A stretch of 48,752 nucleotides of DNA from Agrocybe praecox. Lineage: Eukaryota; Basidiomycota; Agaricomycetes; Agaricales; Agrocybaceae. The translations under genes were made by a program, and so were the position numbers. The notes under the pieces were generated by a model, which worked only from the letters and a program-made list of their open reading frames with translations, was not told where the DNA came from and made no database searches. Within the stretch, counting starts at the first letter, position 1; each line of letters opens with the position of its first letter. Positions 1 to 10,884 of this stretch are shown here, in pieces. The stretch covers positions 1 through 48,752 of the forward strand of contig CAXHKQ010000323.1 of NCBI GenBank assembly GCA_964017145.1, read 5' to 3'.

Positions 1-835
1 AATTTGTTGTATGTTTGTACTGTTCTTGTGCAAAGAACTCCTTTCAACTTATATCATTTGAGTCAATCTGCTGAAGATACTTAGCAATGTAGGCAAGTTA
101 TGTCAAACACTGTTATCAGCAATCATATATTCAAGTAGCTATAAAGACAAAATACAATTGTCATCCTGATTATACCTCTTAGTTTGACTGTTCTCATGAC
201 TTCTTTTCTCTTTCTTTCTATAGCAATGCCATGAAATATAATCAACATACAACACAATGTGTAGCAATACATAATTTGCATAAGTAGAAGTCATGCAGGT
301 TTATGAATGATATGACAGGACTTTCTGATTAGCCTTGATCTTAAAGTTGATAGAATTTATCATATCCCAAAGCATACCATGAATCATGCCTTTTTAAGCT
401 ATGATTTTGACTGATGTCCAAATATAGAAGTTATTTCCTAATTGGGATGTTTCCGCTTTTTTACTATATTTTAAGAGATTAAACCTACCATGCCTACTAT
501 ATAAGGTATACATAGACTCTTGCAGTAGTCTACACATTTCAAAAGGGACTTATAATGTATAAAAGTATAGAAAAAGTTCGCTTTTTTGATGAATTTATAA
601 ATAGGTCAGATTATTTTGAACATTATCCAAGTACAGATTCATGCATCCATCCCATACCTTATACTTTTGGGCCTTTTTTGTATCTTATAAATCATGATAA
701 ATCCATTAGAATCCATAGCAGCTGTTTATTTGGCAAAAAAGCGCCCAGAATGTAGTAAATCACATACTTGGTTCGCTTTTTGGACACATTTATAAATAGC
801 ACATATTATTTTTGAACATTATCCAATAGTGAGTG
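1..835 (+). repeat. Truncated copy of the long AT-rich repeat family seen at 44.4-45.3 kb
   Basis: The segment aligns by eye with 44.4-45.3 kb. Shared stretches include 'aagttatgtcaaa' near 102, the block around 410-470 ('ctgatgtccaaatatagaag', 'tttcctaattggga'), and the repeated unit near 568 and 770 (gttcgcttttt, then atttataaata, then tttttgaacattatcca). It stops matching at about 835. There is no credible coding region; the short ORF inside it is low complexity. I infer a truncated member of the foldback-like element described at the right end of the window. Confidence 0.6.
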
Positions 836-1158
836 GACGACAAGGTAATAGAACTGTTTGGTAAGCCAAGCACAATATGATCAAAGTCATTCTTAGATTT
901 GTCTAAAGACTCAAAGGGCACCTCAGTAGTATTAGGCTCTTGCAGCTCGGGTTTGTCTGAGTCAGCACAGTCCTGGTCTGCATGTGTAGATAATGCCTCT
1001 GCTGCATCAATGGCAACACAGTCCTTCTCATCTAAAATGTTAATATCAGTCTTAATAATAGTGAACACAAGCTGCATCTTGTTTACGTGTAAGATCTGCT
1101 GGTCATCAGATAGTATTTTGGTTAAAGAAAGACAGTAAGAGTGTACCTGCAATGCCAC
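790..1158 (-). other. Unrecognised 122-codon open frame
   Basis: An open frame lies between the repeat copy and the pogo-like remnant. Its middle is acidic and fairly normal in composition (Asp/Glu/Ser, with ILDEKD and ADSDKPELQEP). Its last ~12 residues are encoded by the neighbouring repeat, so the frame as a whole cannot be an original gene. I do not recognise a domain. It may be a fragment of a host or transposon gene, or chance. No splice sites were convincing. Confidence 0.15.
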
Positions 1159-1549
1159 ATTTTTGAAATTTGTATGATTTTGGTAGAACTTCTTTAATGG
1201 TCTGTTTAGTTTTTCATTTGCTTTTGTATTGTAATTTTGTATGACCCCCTTCTGAGTAATGTCTCAGAAAATATGTTGATGTACAGTTTTCAACAATTAT
1301 ATAATACACCAAAATATAAATCTATTTTTTTGGGGGTGAAAACATACACACAAAATAAAATAAAATAAGGCAGCAGGTATACAAGTATGTACATATTACA
1401 AGTACACAAAAAAAAGGTTCAGAGAATGACATATGAGGAAAAGAAAAAAGAAAAAAGCCTACCAGAAATCTAAATGGGGCCCACCAATGGTTGATACAGT
1501 GCTGAAATTCCTAATTTGGAATCCTGGCCCAGCCATGTTGCAGCTATGT

Positions 1550-3938
1550 TCATTCGTTGTCATCGTTGTTGCTGTCATGCTTGCTGGAGGGCTCACCATC
1601 ATTCTCTGCATTCTTGCCATCACTGTTGTCACCCTCCTTGTCATTTACTTCCTGCAGCTCAGCTAAAAAGTCCTTTAGTTTGGGCTTGGGGATGGCTCTT
1701 GAAACAAGGAGGAGGATGGGGGGTTGCTCATTGAAGGGCTTTTTTTTTTTTGCTTCGTTCACTTGTTTCTTGAAATCATTGGCAGCTGTTTTGTTGGCAG
1801 CCCTAGCTGTTGCAGCATTCTTCTTCTTCTGTGCATTCAGGACCTTTCATCGTTCTGTGGCCTTCCTGTACCTCTCTGTGGCCTTCTTCTTCTTATCCTT
1901 ATCCACCATCTTAGCATCTACCTCAGCTTGCTTATGCTTTGCCAGCTTATAAAAATTGTCAGCTGTGAGCATGTGAAGTAGGCCATCATCCACCAGTTTT
2001 ATCTTTTTCCCCTTTCCCCTTGCCTTTTCCTCCTTTACTGCCAGTTGAGCCTTCAAACGATGTGCAAAGGCCTGGTTGAGGATATTGGAGGCTTCATTTT
2101 GTAGGTGTGGGCCTCAATAGAGTGGAACTGGGCATCATATTCACAAAGGGCCATAATCAGGAAGAGCTTGCACTCAGTTGAGGGCTCCATCTCCAGAGCA
2201 GTGTGGGTGCTGTTGGAGACACCCATTTCTTTCTGGGTGTGGGTGTTGATTTCTGGGAGGGGATCTGATGATGTGACAGATTGGGGGGCAACAAGATGGC
2301 AGAGGTTGGTTCGGCAGAACTTTTCAACAGTGTTTTCAAGAATTTTGAAGGTGGTGGTGTTTGGTAGAGGGGGGATGGGAGTGGCAGAACAAGGCGCAGG
2401 AATGGTGGTTGATTGTGTGAGAGTCAATGATAACATTGATGTTGATGGTGTGACTGACCAGGTCCTTGATCTCATCATATGTGGCTTCTGAAATCTTATC
2501 TCTGCCATACAATTAGGAGCTTCCTCCTCTTGTGGGATTGAGCTTCTCGATGTTGATGGGGGCTCACTGGAGGAGAAAATGTCCACATCAGGGTCGTAGC
2601 TATCTAGATTCACTAGCTGGAGCTCTTGTAGCATATCTGCAATGATCATAACAGGTTCAGCTGCTGTCCTAGTTGATGGTAAATGTGATTCAATAGATGT
2701 TTCCTTGCTCAGTGCCAGCATATCATTTGTGACAACTGAGGGATCAAAGAGATGGACACCTGTCTTTTGGAAGGCTGTTTTAATATTTTCTGGGATGAAT
2801 GATTGTGTATATGCCTTGACTAAAATGTCAGTAAAGTTGAATTTATCAAGAGGTTGTCCAATTTCATGGTAGAGTTTCTCCCTCTTATTTGCAAGGTGAA
2901 GCTTTAAAAGAGAATATAATGATGTCAAGACCATGGTAAATATGTATACCATGCGCTGGATAGCAGAGAAAAATATCTTATTGTTCCGAGCATATTCGAG
3001 AAAAGGGACGGTGTAGTGGGAATTATGACCATCAACAAGAAGTAACTGGTACTCACCAACTGCTTTTGCCTTTGTTGCCTTATCAAATATCTTGATCCAT
3101 TCAACACCTATCTCCCCATCTGTCCAACCCTTTGCCTGATAGCCTATCCTGAAAAAAAAATTGAATTAATTACATGTATTTTGAATTATTGAAAACCTAT
3201 AATGCGTCAAGTGGATGATTGCCAGCCTACTTGATGTTGTATGGCTGCCCCTTGAAAATAATTTCAGGAGGAACACTAGTTCCATCTGCACAGAGAGTGC
3301 AGATCACCATGACATTTTCATATGTCTCACCAGTAAGCTCTCAGGGTGCACCTTTTGTTCAAGGTCCAAAAACATAGTGACGTTCTTCATGCCTACAGAA
3401 CTGACAGCCAACTTTGTTGCTCCCATATAAATTTTCGGGCTTGATATCAAGTTTTTTGAGTGTTTCTTCTAGGAGGGTGTACCAGGCTTTGTTGTTTGCT
3501 GGATTGGCTGCACGACCATACTTATCTTCAAGAGGACTGGAACAAGATACCTTGCTGTGATCCTTGTGCTTGACAGCAAAACAGTACATCTAATTAATGC
3601 CCACACCTGCAGCTGGGAATGAATTGCCAAGCCGAGCAACACAGATAGTGTCAGCAACCTCCTTCAAACACTTGTGAGTAATTGGAAAGCCTCGTGTTGC
3701 ATGATCATTAATGACTTCAATCATGACTTGAACTTCTGAGTCAAGCAGCCAGCTGCGTTCAGCACCAGCTCTCTCCTGGGACATTTCTCAAGCTGAAAGA
3801 CAAGCTAATGTCAAATGTGAAAGCTTTATAATGTTTCAAGTAGCCTCGTAGTGTTGCTGAGAAATTGTGATGCAGATTTTACAAAGACCAAGTTGCTCCT
3901 TTTGAGGTTTTTTCATCTCCACTTTATACATCTTAATG
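1550..3938 (-). pseudogene. pogo-like transposase, C-terminal bulk, degraded
   Basis: Tc1/pogo-type (DDE_1) transposase remnant, originally catalysing cut-and-paste at TA. Recognisable pieces on the minus strand, in order: the linker ending GFPITHK (about 3700), NLYGSNKVG where the first catalytic Asp should be (about 3430, here Asn-Lys instead of Asp-Glu), QLLLVDGHNSHY with the second Asp (about 3030), and the C-terminal tail with AIPKPKLKDF (about 1680). Each block has a counterpart in the copy at 38.4-40.9 kb. The open pieces lie in different frames, so it is a pseudogene. Loss of the first catalytic residue independently argues against activity. Confidence 0.75.
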
Positions 3939-3946
3939 GCAGCTTG

Positions 3947-3992
3947 GAGGTCTTTACTGTGCCCCACATATACTGATCGGAACTGATCAGAA
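3947..3992 (+). repeat. Left terminal inverted repeat of KDZ-C
   Basis: Begins GAGGTCTTTACTGTGCCCC and continues ACATATACTGATCGGAACTG. It pairs imperfectly with the right end at 9853-9898. The same end sequence occurs at 15427 (KDZ-A) and, inverted, at 23750 (KDZ-B). Confidence 0.85.
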
Positions 3993-4239
3993 ATCATGCT
4001 TTTCTGAGCAGTTCTGACCAGAAATTTGGCTGACCTCTTACCAGTCAAATCTCTATAGAGAGCTCAGAAATTGCCTCTTAAATTCTGATCAGAACTGCTC
4101 AGAAAGGTCAGTTCTGATCGGTTCACTCGGATCCGAGTCCCCATATTTTCCGAGTAGAACTGAATAATTCCACTCAGAAATGGGTTTGTGACACAGAATT
4201 GTAAGCAGAAATCACCTGACCACTGTCTTTACTAGTAAT

Positions 4240-4335
4240 AAAATAAAGTGCGCAGGTCGAGAATTGAACTCTCAACCTCACGAAAGGGTCACATGACTTA
4301 TTCGGTGCAACAATCCAACTAGACCAAATGACTTT
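4240..4335 (-). ncRNA. tRNA-like Pol III unit of KDZ-C
   Basis: On the minus strand there is a good A box TGGTCTAGTTGG (4315-4326) and a B box AGTTCAATTCT (4260-4270) separated by 44 nt. A T4 run follows at 4240-4243, 16 nt beyond the B box. The T-arm-like hairpin is strong: nine pairs (AGGTTGAGA with TCTCGACCT) around a 7-nt loop. Between the boxes lies GTCATGTGACC followed by a CCT-N6-AGG hairpin. The same arrangement occurs in KDZ-A and KDZ-B. It is not a canonical tRNA as far as I can fold it. It could be a tRNA-derived promoter, a captured SINE head or a tRNA pseudogene; conservation of spacing favours a retained unit. Confidence 0.6.
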
Positions 4336-4592
4336 GAAAATATGAGAGATATAATTCCTCATATAGGCCCCCTTGGCTGGGCAGAGCGAAATCAGAGAGG
4401 GAATATATTTCCTCTGCACATATTTATTTCCCTTTTAGCTGTATAAATTATTTGAATACAGATACATGAGCAATAGACATACAATTAAATGTATTAGGCA
4501 AGACAGAATTGAGTATTTGTATTTTTACAGTGTTTAGAGACATTTTTTTGCGATAATTTTTAGATAGAAATATTCTACTCGTTAATCCGAAT

Positions 4593-4624
4593 CCAACGGT
4601 ATATAAAATATGTATATCCGTTGA
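4593..4624 (+). promoter_or_regulatory. TATA-like box inside an inverted repeat upstream of the first KDZ-C gene
   Basis: The words CAACGG-TATATA and TATAT-CCGTTG form an imperfect palindrome around TATATAAAATA at about 4600-4610. It lies ~170 bp before the ATG at 4777, at a sensible place for a promoter. Function is inferred only from the motif and position. Confidence 0.4.
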
Positions 4625-4776
4625 GATTTCGTCTTAAAATCCTTGCTCGAACGTTGAGCTGCCAAATCCGGTCCGTTCGGCAACGGCCGGTCGCGGCAAC
4701 CGAACATCCGTTGCCACGTCGCCTACCTTTCTTCCCTCAACCACCATTGTCCCCCACCACATACCAAACCACCCCC

Positions 4777-7425
4777 ATGCCCACCACCCGTTCCACCACT
4801 AGCACCACCCGTAGCGGCCGCGCTCGCGGCTCCCCACCCCCTCCCAACCGCCGCAAGAGATCGAACGCCGACGAACAACCACGGAAGCGCCCCAAGACGC
4901 AACCAGTCGAGGCCGACGACGACGGAGAAAAGGAGCACAAGGGAAAGGGGAAAGCAAAGGGCGGAAGGGATGGGAAAAAAGGGAAGGAGGACAAGAAAGA
5001 CAGGAAGAAGAAGGTGAAGCGGCCCAGGTAAGCACCCAACACGCCGTCCGCCACCCGCTAACCCATTTCAACAGGAAAACGAGCGCCGACAAGGCGAAAG
5101 AGGACGCAGCCGCAGCCGCGGCTGCTCAAACGTCGACGTAAGTCCCCCCCCTCGTCCTCCCGTTTCTTGCGAACTGACCCCATCCCGTAGAAACACAAAG
5201 TGCAAGCTAGCCGGGAGTGGGCTAGCCGTTGCGCCTCCAGGTCGCTCCCGCCCTGCCACTTCCGCAGAGCCCACCACGTCCTCCTGTGCCCCTCGTACGG
5301 ATTCCGAGCATGAGGATGAACGCAAGGGCACCACCGACACCGACACCGAGGCAAGCAACGGAGACGACGCCAGCAAGCACACCAGCACCCGCACCCGCAC
5401 CCACACGAACACGAACACGAACACCGACACCGACAACGGCAACGGCAACGACAACGGCAATGACACCGACACGAGCAGCAGCAGCAGCAACGACGCCGAC
5501 ACGAACAGCAACAGCAACAGCAGCAGCCGCAACAGCGAAGACGCAGGCAGCAACCACCAGAGCGACGAACCCAACGTAGGCGACAACGACAGCCCCCACC
5601 GTGACGACAACGACGACAACGATACCATGTACGTCGACGAGGAAACCGCCTGCGACGACAACAACGAGGCCCCGCCCAATACGGTTGACACACCCGCGAA
5701 CACGATCCCACCACCCCCAGCCGCCAAGGACGACGCCAGCCCTTCCGCGCCGATACCAAGGACCTCGACCGACGTCGACACCACCGCAGGCAACACCACC
5801 GCTCCCGCCCTCGTCGTTAACGCCAGCGCCGAAGGTTCAAAGGTCTCCACAGGTAACATTCGAGTCTCCCCCTCCTCTGTCGGCGTGGCTGCAAGGGAAC
5901 CCCACCTTGTTAGCCCCGATATCACTACAATAGCCACCACCCCTCCTCCCTCCACCCAGGACCAGATGAGTGCTGCTGTCCCTACAGCCTCAGCTGGTCT
6001 TGTTGGTCAGGCTTCTCCCTCTGTTGGTGCTCATGATCAGGTAGTCCCTGATCAAGGTACTTCATTTAATTTACATGTCATTGTATTATGTAGTATTAAT
6101 TTAAATTATCAGACACCTCCATGGGCAGCCCACCTCCCCTCAGTCGACATGAGTTAGAGGGTGCATCGCGAACTCACGGAGGTCTTTTCCGAGGTCGTGC
6201 ACAGGGTAATCAGCCAAATATTGCTGATTTAAAGGCTGCTGAAGATACCCTCATCCCTATTCCTGGCAAGGTCTACATACATGTTAGCTCCAGCACCAGG
6301 CCTGAAGATTGGGTTTTGGCAGAGATGTCGCGGTCACTTTTTAGGTATTCTGTTACGACGTCTCTTAGAACTGTGTTGGAGGCCATTGCAGATAGGCATT
6401 CCCCTGTTCGCCGTGAGTATAAGTCATGATCTCTCAGTTGATACTATTTCCTCATCAAGTTTGACTTAGGTTTGAACCATCGTATTTATGCGTATGAGGA
6501 GGATGAGTGGGTGCTGAAAGGGCGTTTTGAGGTTGCTATCCACCATAACGATGAGGCTATATGGACAAAGATTGACGGAGAGTATATTTTGTATCTTCTT
6601 TTTGTATGTATTTCTACATTATTGTTTGATGACTGAACTTATTAATTTGATACTCAGATTGATGAAGAGTCGTCAGCTCATTCATCCTGACACCCTTCTC
6701 TCTCAGTCACATCTAGTGCCCCATCTCGAAATGCCTCTGTTCCTGTTACATCTACTGGCCCTTCTGCGTTTTCGTCCGTTGCTCCATCTGTTACCGCCAA
6801 TGATGATCAGCCGGAATTTGCGCAAGATATCATCAACAACCCTGTTTGGATGGGTGTTGCCATCGCCCTCAATGTTGATCCTATCCTCACTCACAGGAAT
6901 GTTACCAAGGAGCTTAGGATTTGGTATCGGAAGTGGAATGCATATCAGACTGCTTGGTCTCAGATACAGAAGCTTCGCGCTCAGGGTAAATGGCAGTTTA
7001 ACGTTGGAAAGACAGAGCTCATGAATCTTTTTGGCAAGCGAGCATACTGGAACTCTCACGTCGATTCGGGAATGAAGGATATTCAGAGGTATCCGGTGAT
7101 GGAAAAGTGGTTGAAAAGAGGTGATGATGAGGAGGATCCATCGGACTTGAGTGTTTGGGGTGTTGAGAAGGGTCTTTATACGTTCGCTGATCTGGCTATT
7201 TGGAAGCGGAAGAAGACTTTGTTGGATGGTGAGCTGGAAAAGAAGATGATGAACAGGGAGAAGACGAAGAAGCGAGATAATGAGCGAAAGGAAAAGGGTC
7301 ACAAGGACCATTCTGATGATAGTGGAGATGTCAAGGCAGCTGGGTCTAGTAAGGGCAAGAAGAAAGTTTCTGGTAGTAAGAAGACCACATCATCCACCTC
7401 TAAACGCTTGCACCACCGAAAGTAG
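4777..7425 (+). pseudogene. Companion gene of KDZ-C: Lys-rich, then Asn/Thr/Asp-repeat protein; one in-frame TGA
   Basis: The start ATG at 4777 opens MPTTRSTTS. Exons that keep phase: 4777-5027, 5075-5137, 5191-6056, 6113-6412, 6470-6603, 6658-7425, all GT-AG with introns of 47-57 nt. The N-terminus is very basic (KGKGKAKGG, KKDRKKKVKR), likely nuclear. Exon 3 encodes a long Thr/Asn/Asp/Ser repeat (TNTNTNTDTDNGNG) and an acidic stretch. Exons 4-6 look globular (GKVYIHVSSSTRPEDWVLAE; WYRKWNAYQTAW), and the tail is Lys/Ser-rich. I do not recognise a named domain. Adjacent to the transposase gene and in the same element, it probably serves transposition or DNA binding. A TGA at 6688-6690 interrupts an otherwise continuous frame, compatible with decay from CGA. 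A further intron removing it cannot be excluded. Confidence 0.65.
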
Positions 7426-7550
7426 GTTTGAAATTTGAAATGTAACATAACTTGTAATTGTATCTGATTTATTTTGACTTGTGTAGCTTGCTGTCTCAAT
7501 CTCTCTGGCAACTTTTGATTTTGATCTGGTCTATTTCGACTTCATTCACC

Positions 7551-9684
7551 ATGTCTCTTCTGGTCTTATTTCTCTGTCTGCCTGCTGTTGCTGCTATTCC
7601 TGATCAACAACCATTTCCAAATGTTACATTCAAAGTCTTTAATGACTTTGTATACCAGAATTTCAGCTCTCGCGTGTCTTTGGCTACTGTTTTATTGGTT
7701 CTTTTCAGCCTGACAGAGAACCCTGATCTTCTCAACTTGCACAGTCGCCAAAAGAATCCTAGTGTTTTAGGAGAAAGACGGCAGAGTTCCTCTGGATGGA
7801 TTAAAGCATTGGCTAGAGCAATAGAGCAGCGTTTGGGAAATAATGCCAAAACCTTGCTAAAACACAGTGAACGACCAACATCCTCAGACACCTCTTTGGC
7901 TGATCCCATTGCTACTAAACTGGATGAGATGACAACACTTTTGAAGCTGGTGCCATTATATTCGAAATCATCTGGCAGAGTCAAGCAAAAACTCACTGCA
8001 GTTTCACATCACGAAATTAAAGCTGTTCATGTTATTTGTCCAGTTTTTATGGAATGTGAAGATCCGACCTGCAAACCACGTGCTTTATCTCAAGATATCC
8101 GATCTCGTGATGTTGCTGAGGTCACTTTAATACAGGGAACAACCATTCACAAGGATGTTCATGTTCTGGCTGGACACTGTAGCTTCTGTGATTCCCAATA
8201 CTATGCCGATCACAAAAGAGTTCACCAAGGCACAGCTCAAAAGCAAATGGTGTACTCAAACTCAGCCAAGTACATGAAGATTGGACAGTCTATATGGGTT
8301 GATCGTGTCTTTGCAAATGCAGTGGTAAATGGAATGTATAGCTTTCATGCCTCTGCTACTGCATATTCCGACTATTGGAACAACACCTTTGGTCAGGTCA
8401 ACTCAGAGCATTTGGCAATTTTGTCCCGTCGACATATCTGGCAGGCATTTGTGCAGGAATCTGTTCGGACCATTGCTACTGATCAAGACAAACAATTTGC
8501 AATGAATGATGTTCTACCAATCAATGATGTTTCTCGAGAAGCTTTTGCTGTCCTTGGGCAAGGTGGCACTATTACTGCCTCTACTGGACATGCTTGCTCT
8601 GAATGCACCCAACCTTTCAGACCAGCAGCTGATTCAGATGATATGGATGTTGATCATGCAGACGTAACAATGCATGTTGTTGATGGAATTGTCATGGGGC
8701 CAACATATTGTGCATATCAAGGTTGTGAGAATGAGCTGCTTAACAGTCGTGGTGGTGTATTTTGTGCAGTCCATGAAAGAGAGTATGGTGATCGATGTCG
8801 GGTTGTAGATTGCGATCACTCTAGAGTTCCTTTGACACAAGCTTGTCAGCAACATCAAAGGGAATGGGAGAAACATATTCAGAGTCGCAGTTCTGGTGCA
8901 CTAGCTGGAGTACAGAGAATGCTTAGACATCCAGGAGAAAATCTGGAATGGCTTCCACCTGCAATTCAACACCCTCCACAACCACATGATGGTCCTGCCC
9001 CTCCTGATAGAGAAACCAAGCACTACTTCAGCCCTAATCACTTTTACTGTGTTGAAACAGTATGTGCTCCATGTGGCACTGTTATTGCATGGACCAAGTT
9101 TGCATGATCCGAATCCCCCACCAATATTATGAAGTTCCTCAACTCCATATATCCTTCCAAAGACACTCGCCCTGCCTATATTTGCATTGACAAGGCGTGT
9201 ACTGTTTTGAAGCATATTGTTGCCAATGATACATTTGTAGAGTGGTTTGACACAACTCGGTTCATTGTCGACTCTTACCACTATTCCAATCATAAAGCAA
9301 CTGACATAGTTTGTCAAACTTGGTGTAATCCTGCCCCAACTGATGGCTCAGCACCAAATCTACTTCTACCTGCTGTGGATAAAAATGGAAATCCTTGTTG
9401 GAAACGAGCTTTTAATACACAGGTAAGAAATTTAACTTCATTGCATACAAATTACTTAATATATTTCATAATAGGCCTGTGAGCAATTAAATTCTTGGCT
9501 TGGTGGCTTTGAATCAATTCTCAAGCGTATGGCACCTGGAAACTTTGATTGGTTTTTACACTCTATGCTTTTTTATCACACTAAACATGTTCTAAGAAGG
9601 CAGGAACTTCAAAAGGAGAAGGAGAAAAGAGCAGCTGAAAGTGATAGTGATAGTGAGGAAGAAGAGTCTGATGATACATTGTAG
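7551..9684 (+). pseudogene. KDZ-associated transposase with CxC5/CxC6-type cysteine clusters; one in-frame TGA
   Basis: The frame starts best at ATG 7551 (MSLLVLFLCL). An alpha-rich N-terminal region (~150 residues) is followed by the first cysteine cluster (CEDPTC, then GHCSFCDSQYYADH), matching the CxC5 type found with KDZ transposases. A second follows (CAYQGCENEL, FCAVHEREYG, CRVVDC, QACQQHQREW), the CxC6 type. After that come CAPCGTVIAW, then YICIDKAC, VDSYHYSNH and ACEQLNSWLGGFE, which I read as Asp-Asp-Glu of an RNase H fold. An intron at 9423-9474 (GTAAGA...TAG) keeps phase; the tail is acidic (SDSDSEEEESDD). A TGA at 9105-9107, where relatives have sense, breaks this copy. The exact domain families are from memory and not searched. 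Confidence 0.75.
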
Positions 9685-9852
9685 TTTGGGTACTTATTAT
9701 TCCAATAGTCATTTATTATTTATTACATTGCATCTACAAGTGCAATATATGGCAAAGTCTGTTTGCTCAATCTTTAACAATTCTACTCAGATCTGCTCAG
9801 ATCTACTCAGAAAATGTTACATTCTGCACAAGCTCTGACCTTTGAGTAGCAA

Positions 9853-9898
9853 CTCTGATCAGTTCTGAGTAGTATCTGTGGGGCACAGTAAAGTACTG
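9853..9898 (-). repeat. Right terminal inverted repeat of KDZ-C
   Basis: Read on the minus strand it starts CAGTACTTTACTGTGCCCC and continues into TCAGAACTGATCAGA. KDZ-A (17070) and KDZ-B (22244) have the same end, so the two termini of the family are distinguishable (AGGTC end and AGTAC end). Confidence 0.85.
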
Positions 9899-9906
9899 GC
9901 AGCTTG

Positions 9907-9974
9907 CATTAGCTTGTCATACAATTTTTGGCACTCAACAGCCTTGCAAGCCAGGATTTAGCATGTCTGGCCAT
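9907..9974 (-). pseudogene. N-terminal stub of pogo-like transposase 1
   Basis: On the minus strand, the ATG at 9974 opens a short peptide starting MARHAKSWLA, matching MGGRPKSLLA at the start of the intact paralogue (40899 downward). The frame then reaches the KDZ-C insertion site. After skipping 3947-9906 the homology resumes with the motif matching KKPKKERDGLRKVC near 3900. This shows that the two halves were one gene before the insertion. Confidence 0.65.
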
Positions 9975-10022
9975 GTCAAGAGGAGATACGAGGAGTGAGA
10001 ATGACTGGGGACTCACTTAATA

Positions 10023-10345
10023 CTGTCAGATATATGCATACATCTTGGGTAGTTGCCAGTTTAAGTAATGCATCCACAGCAGTAGTTATCCAATTCCCCA
10101 ATATCATGTATCAGAGTGACTGACAGTGACTATGGAGGTGTAGTCATGTGAAAGCATGTGATCTACATGACATGTGATGCACAGCCACCAAAGCTATTTT
10201 TATTACAGCATTTTAAAAATAAATATGAACTAAAAATAGACCTGTTTTGATCCATGATATTTGTAAAATGTTTTAAAAATAGATTTTGTATTCTAAATTT
10301 AGACATTATTCTAAAAATAGAATGATTTATTTGGCAAATTGAGGG
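10023..10345 (+). mobile_element. MITE fragment (M3), truncated
   Basis: It starts at TA-CTGTCAGATATATGCATAC and shares GGGTAGTTGCCAGTTTAAG, the 'gtagtcatgtgaa' segment, 'cacagccacc' and the TCTAAAAATAGA words with the complete MITE at 33012-33917. The right end is missing or deleted; I lose the match at about 10345. Confidence 0.6.
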
Positions 10346-10392
10346 CATGTAACACACTGAGAGATAATGTCCCACAGGAATGATAGGAGAAT

Positions 10393-10878
10393 ATGATGCC
10401 CAGAAAACATATCAGCCGCCACATAAATTCCCAAAATGTCTTGTACACTGTCATAGTTACTAAATATAGTTGCTTTTTTCTGTATTTGTCCTCAAAAATT
10501 GTTCTATTTACCTTCAAGAGCCTCAACCATGCAGTTAGCAGCTCTGCACAAAATCCTTCAGCATTACCCTCTCCTCTGCTGCTTGGACCTCAAGAAGGTC
10601 ATCAAGTTCTTTGCTACTATGCCCTTGCCTGGTCCTCAATTGAAGCCCAAACCTCAAACATTTGCATCCCACCAGACACCATATCAGTCTACATACAAAT
10701 ACTTCTAGGCGAGGTCATCAAAGAGGATGTACTTGTAGTATGTGAGCTGTGGTCTGCTCTCAAGTGGAACATTTGGGAGATGTCTCTTTCGAGTGATGAC
10801 TCTCAAGGGGTTGTTCCTACCTCTGAGGAGATCAGTACCTTTAACGTGTATGCCTTGCTCTTAAATACATGTGAGTGA
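10393..10878 (+). other. Unrecognised open frame between MITE fragment and solo LTR
   Basis: The open frame is 161 codons. From about 10524 the composition is protein-like (LPSPLLLGPQEG, VLCYYALAWSS, VVCELWSALKWNIW), and the first third overlaps a non-homologous AT-rich stretch. The part after ~10524 may be an exon of a displaced transposon or host gene. The frame ends in the solo LTR flank (TSD at 10880). I cannot assign a family. Confidence 0.3.
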
Positions 10879-10884
10879 ATAATT

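Larger units (their letters stand above)
3947..9898 (+). mobile_element. KDZ-C: 5.95-kb DNA transposon with CxC5/CxC6-type transposase and tRNA-like unit
   Basis: Both ends are defined by sequence: 5' GAGGTCTTTACTGTGCCCC and, at 9898, the reverse complement of CAGTACTTTACTGTGCCCC, flanked by the 8-bp duplication GCAGCTTG (3939-3946, 9899-9906). Subterminal regions on both sides are full of TCAGAACTGCTCAGA-like words, plausible transposase binding sites. Inside are a tRNA-like Pol III unit (minus), a six-exon basic/acidic low-complexity gene (4777-7425) and a cysteine-cluster transposase gene (7551-9684), both plus strand. 8-bp duplications and CAG-type ends fit hAT and Zisupton-like/KDZ elements. 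Each gene has one in-frame TGA, so this copy is probably recently dead. Confidence 0.85.
1281..10022 (-). mobile_element. pogo-like DNA transposon 1, decayed and interrupted
   Basis: This is a diverged paralogue of the pogo-like element at 38131-41392. Its transposase reads on the minus strand from an ATG at 9974 (start of KDZ insertion flank) and resumes below 3946 down to about 1550. A 5952-bp element (3947-9898) sits inside the N-terminal coding part and duplicates the 8 bp GCAGCTTG (3939-3946 and 9899-9906). The left limit, near the TACAGT at 1280, is inferred from weak similarity to the terminus of copy 2. The right side runs directly into a MITE at about 10022. It is inactive: many frameshifts and stops. 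Confidence 0.65.

Noticed and set aside
4240..4335. Genuine host tRNA gene
   Set aside because: Good A and B boxes, but no clear acceptor stem or anticodon arm by hand folding, and it recurs only inside transposons.
5058..5955. Long minus-strand open frames (Cys/Arg- or Val/Leu-rich) opposite the repeat-rich exon of the KDZ-C companion gene
   Set aside because: They are shadows of ACN repeats on the other strand; composition is low complexity and splice sites fit only the plus strand.
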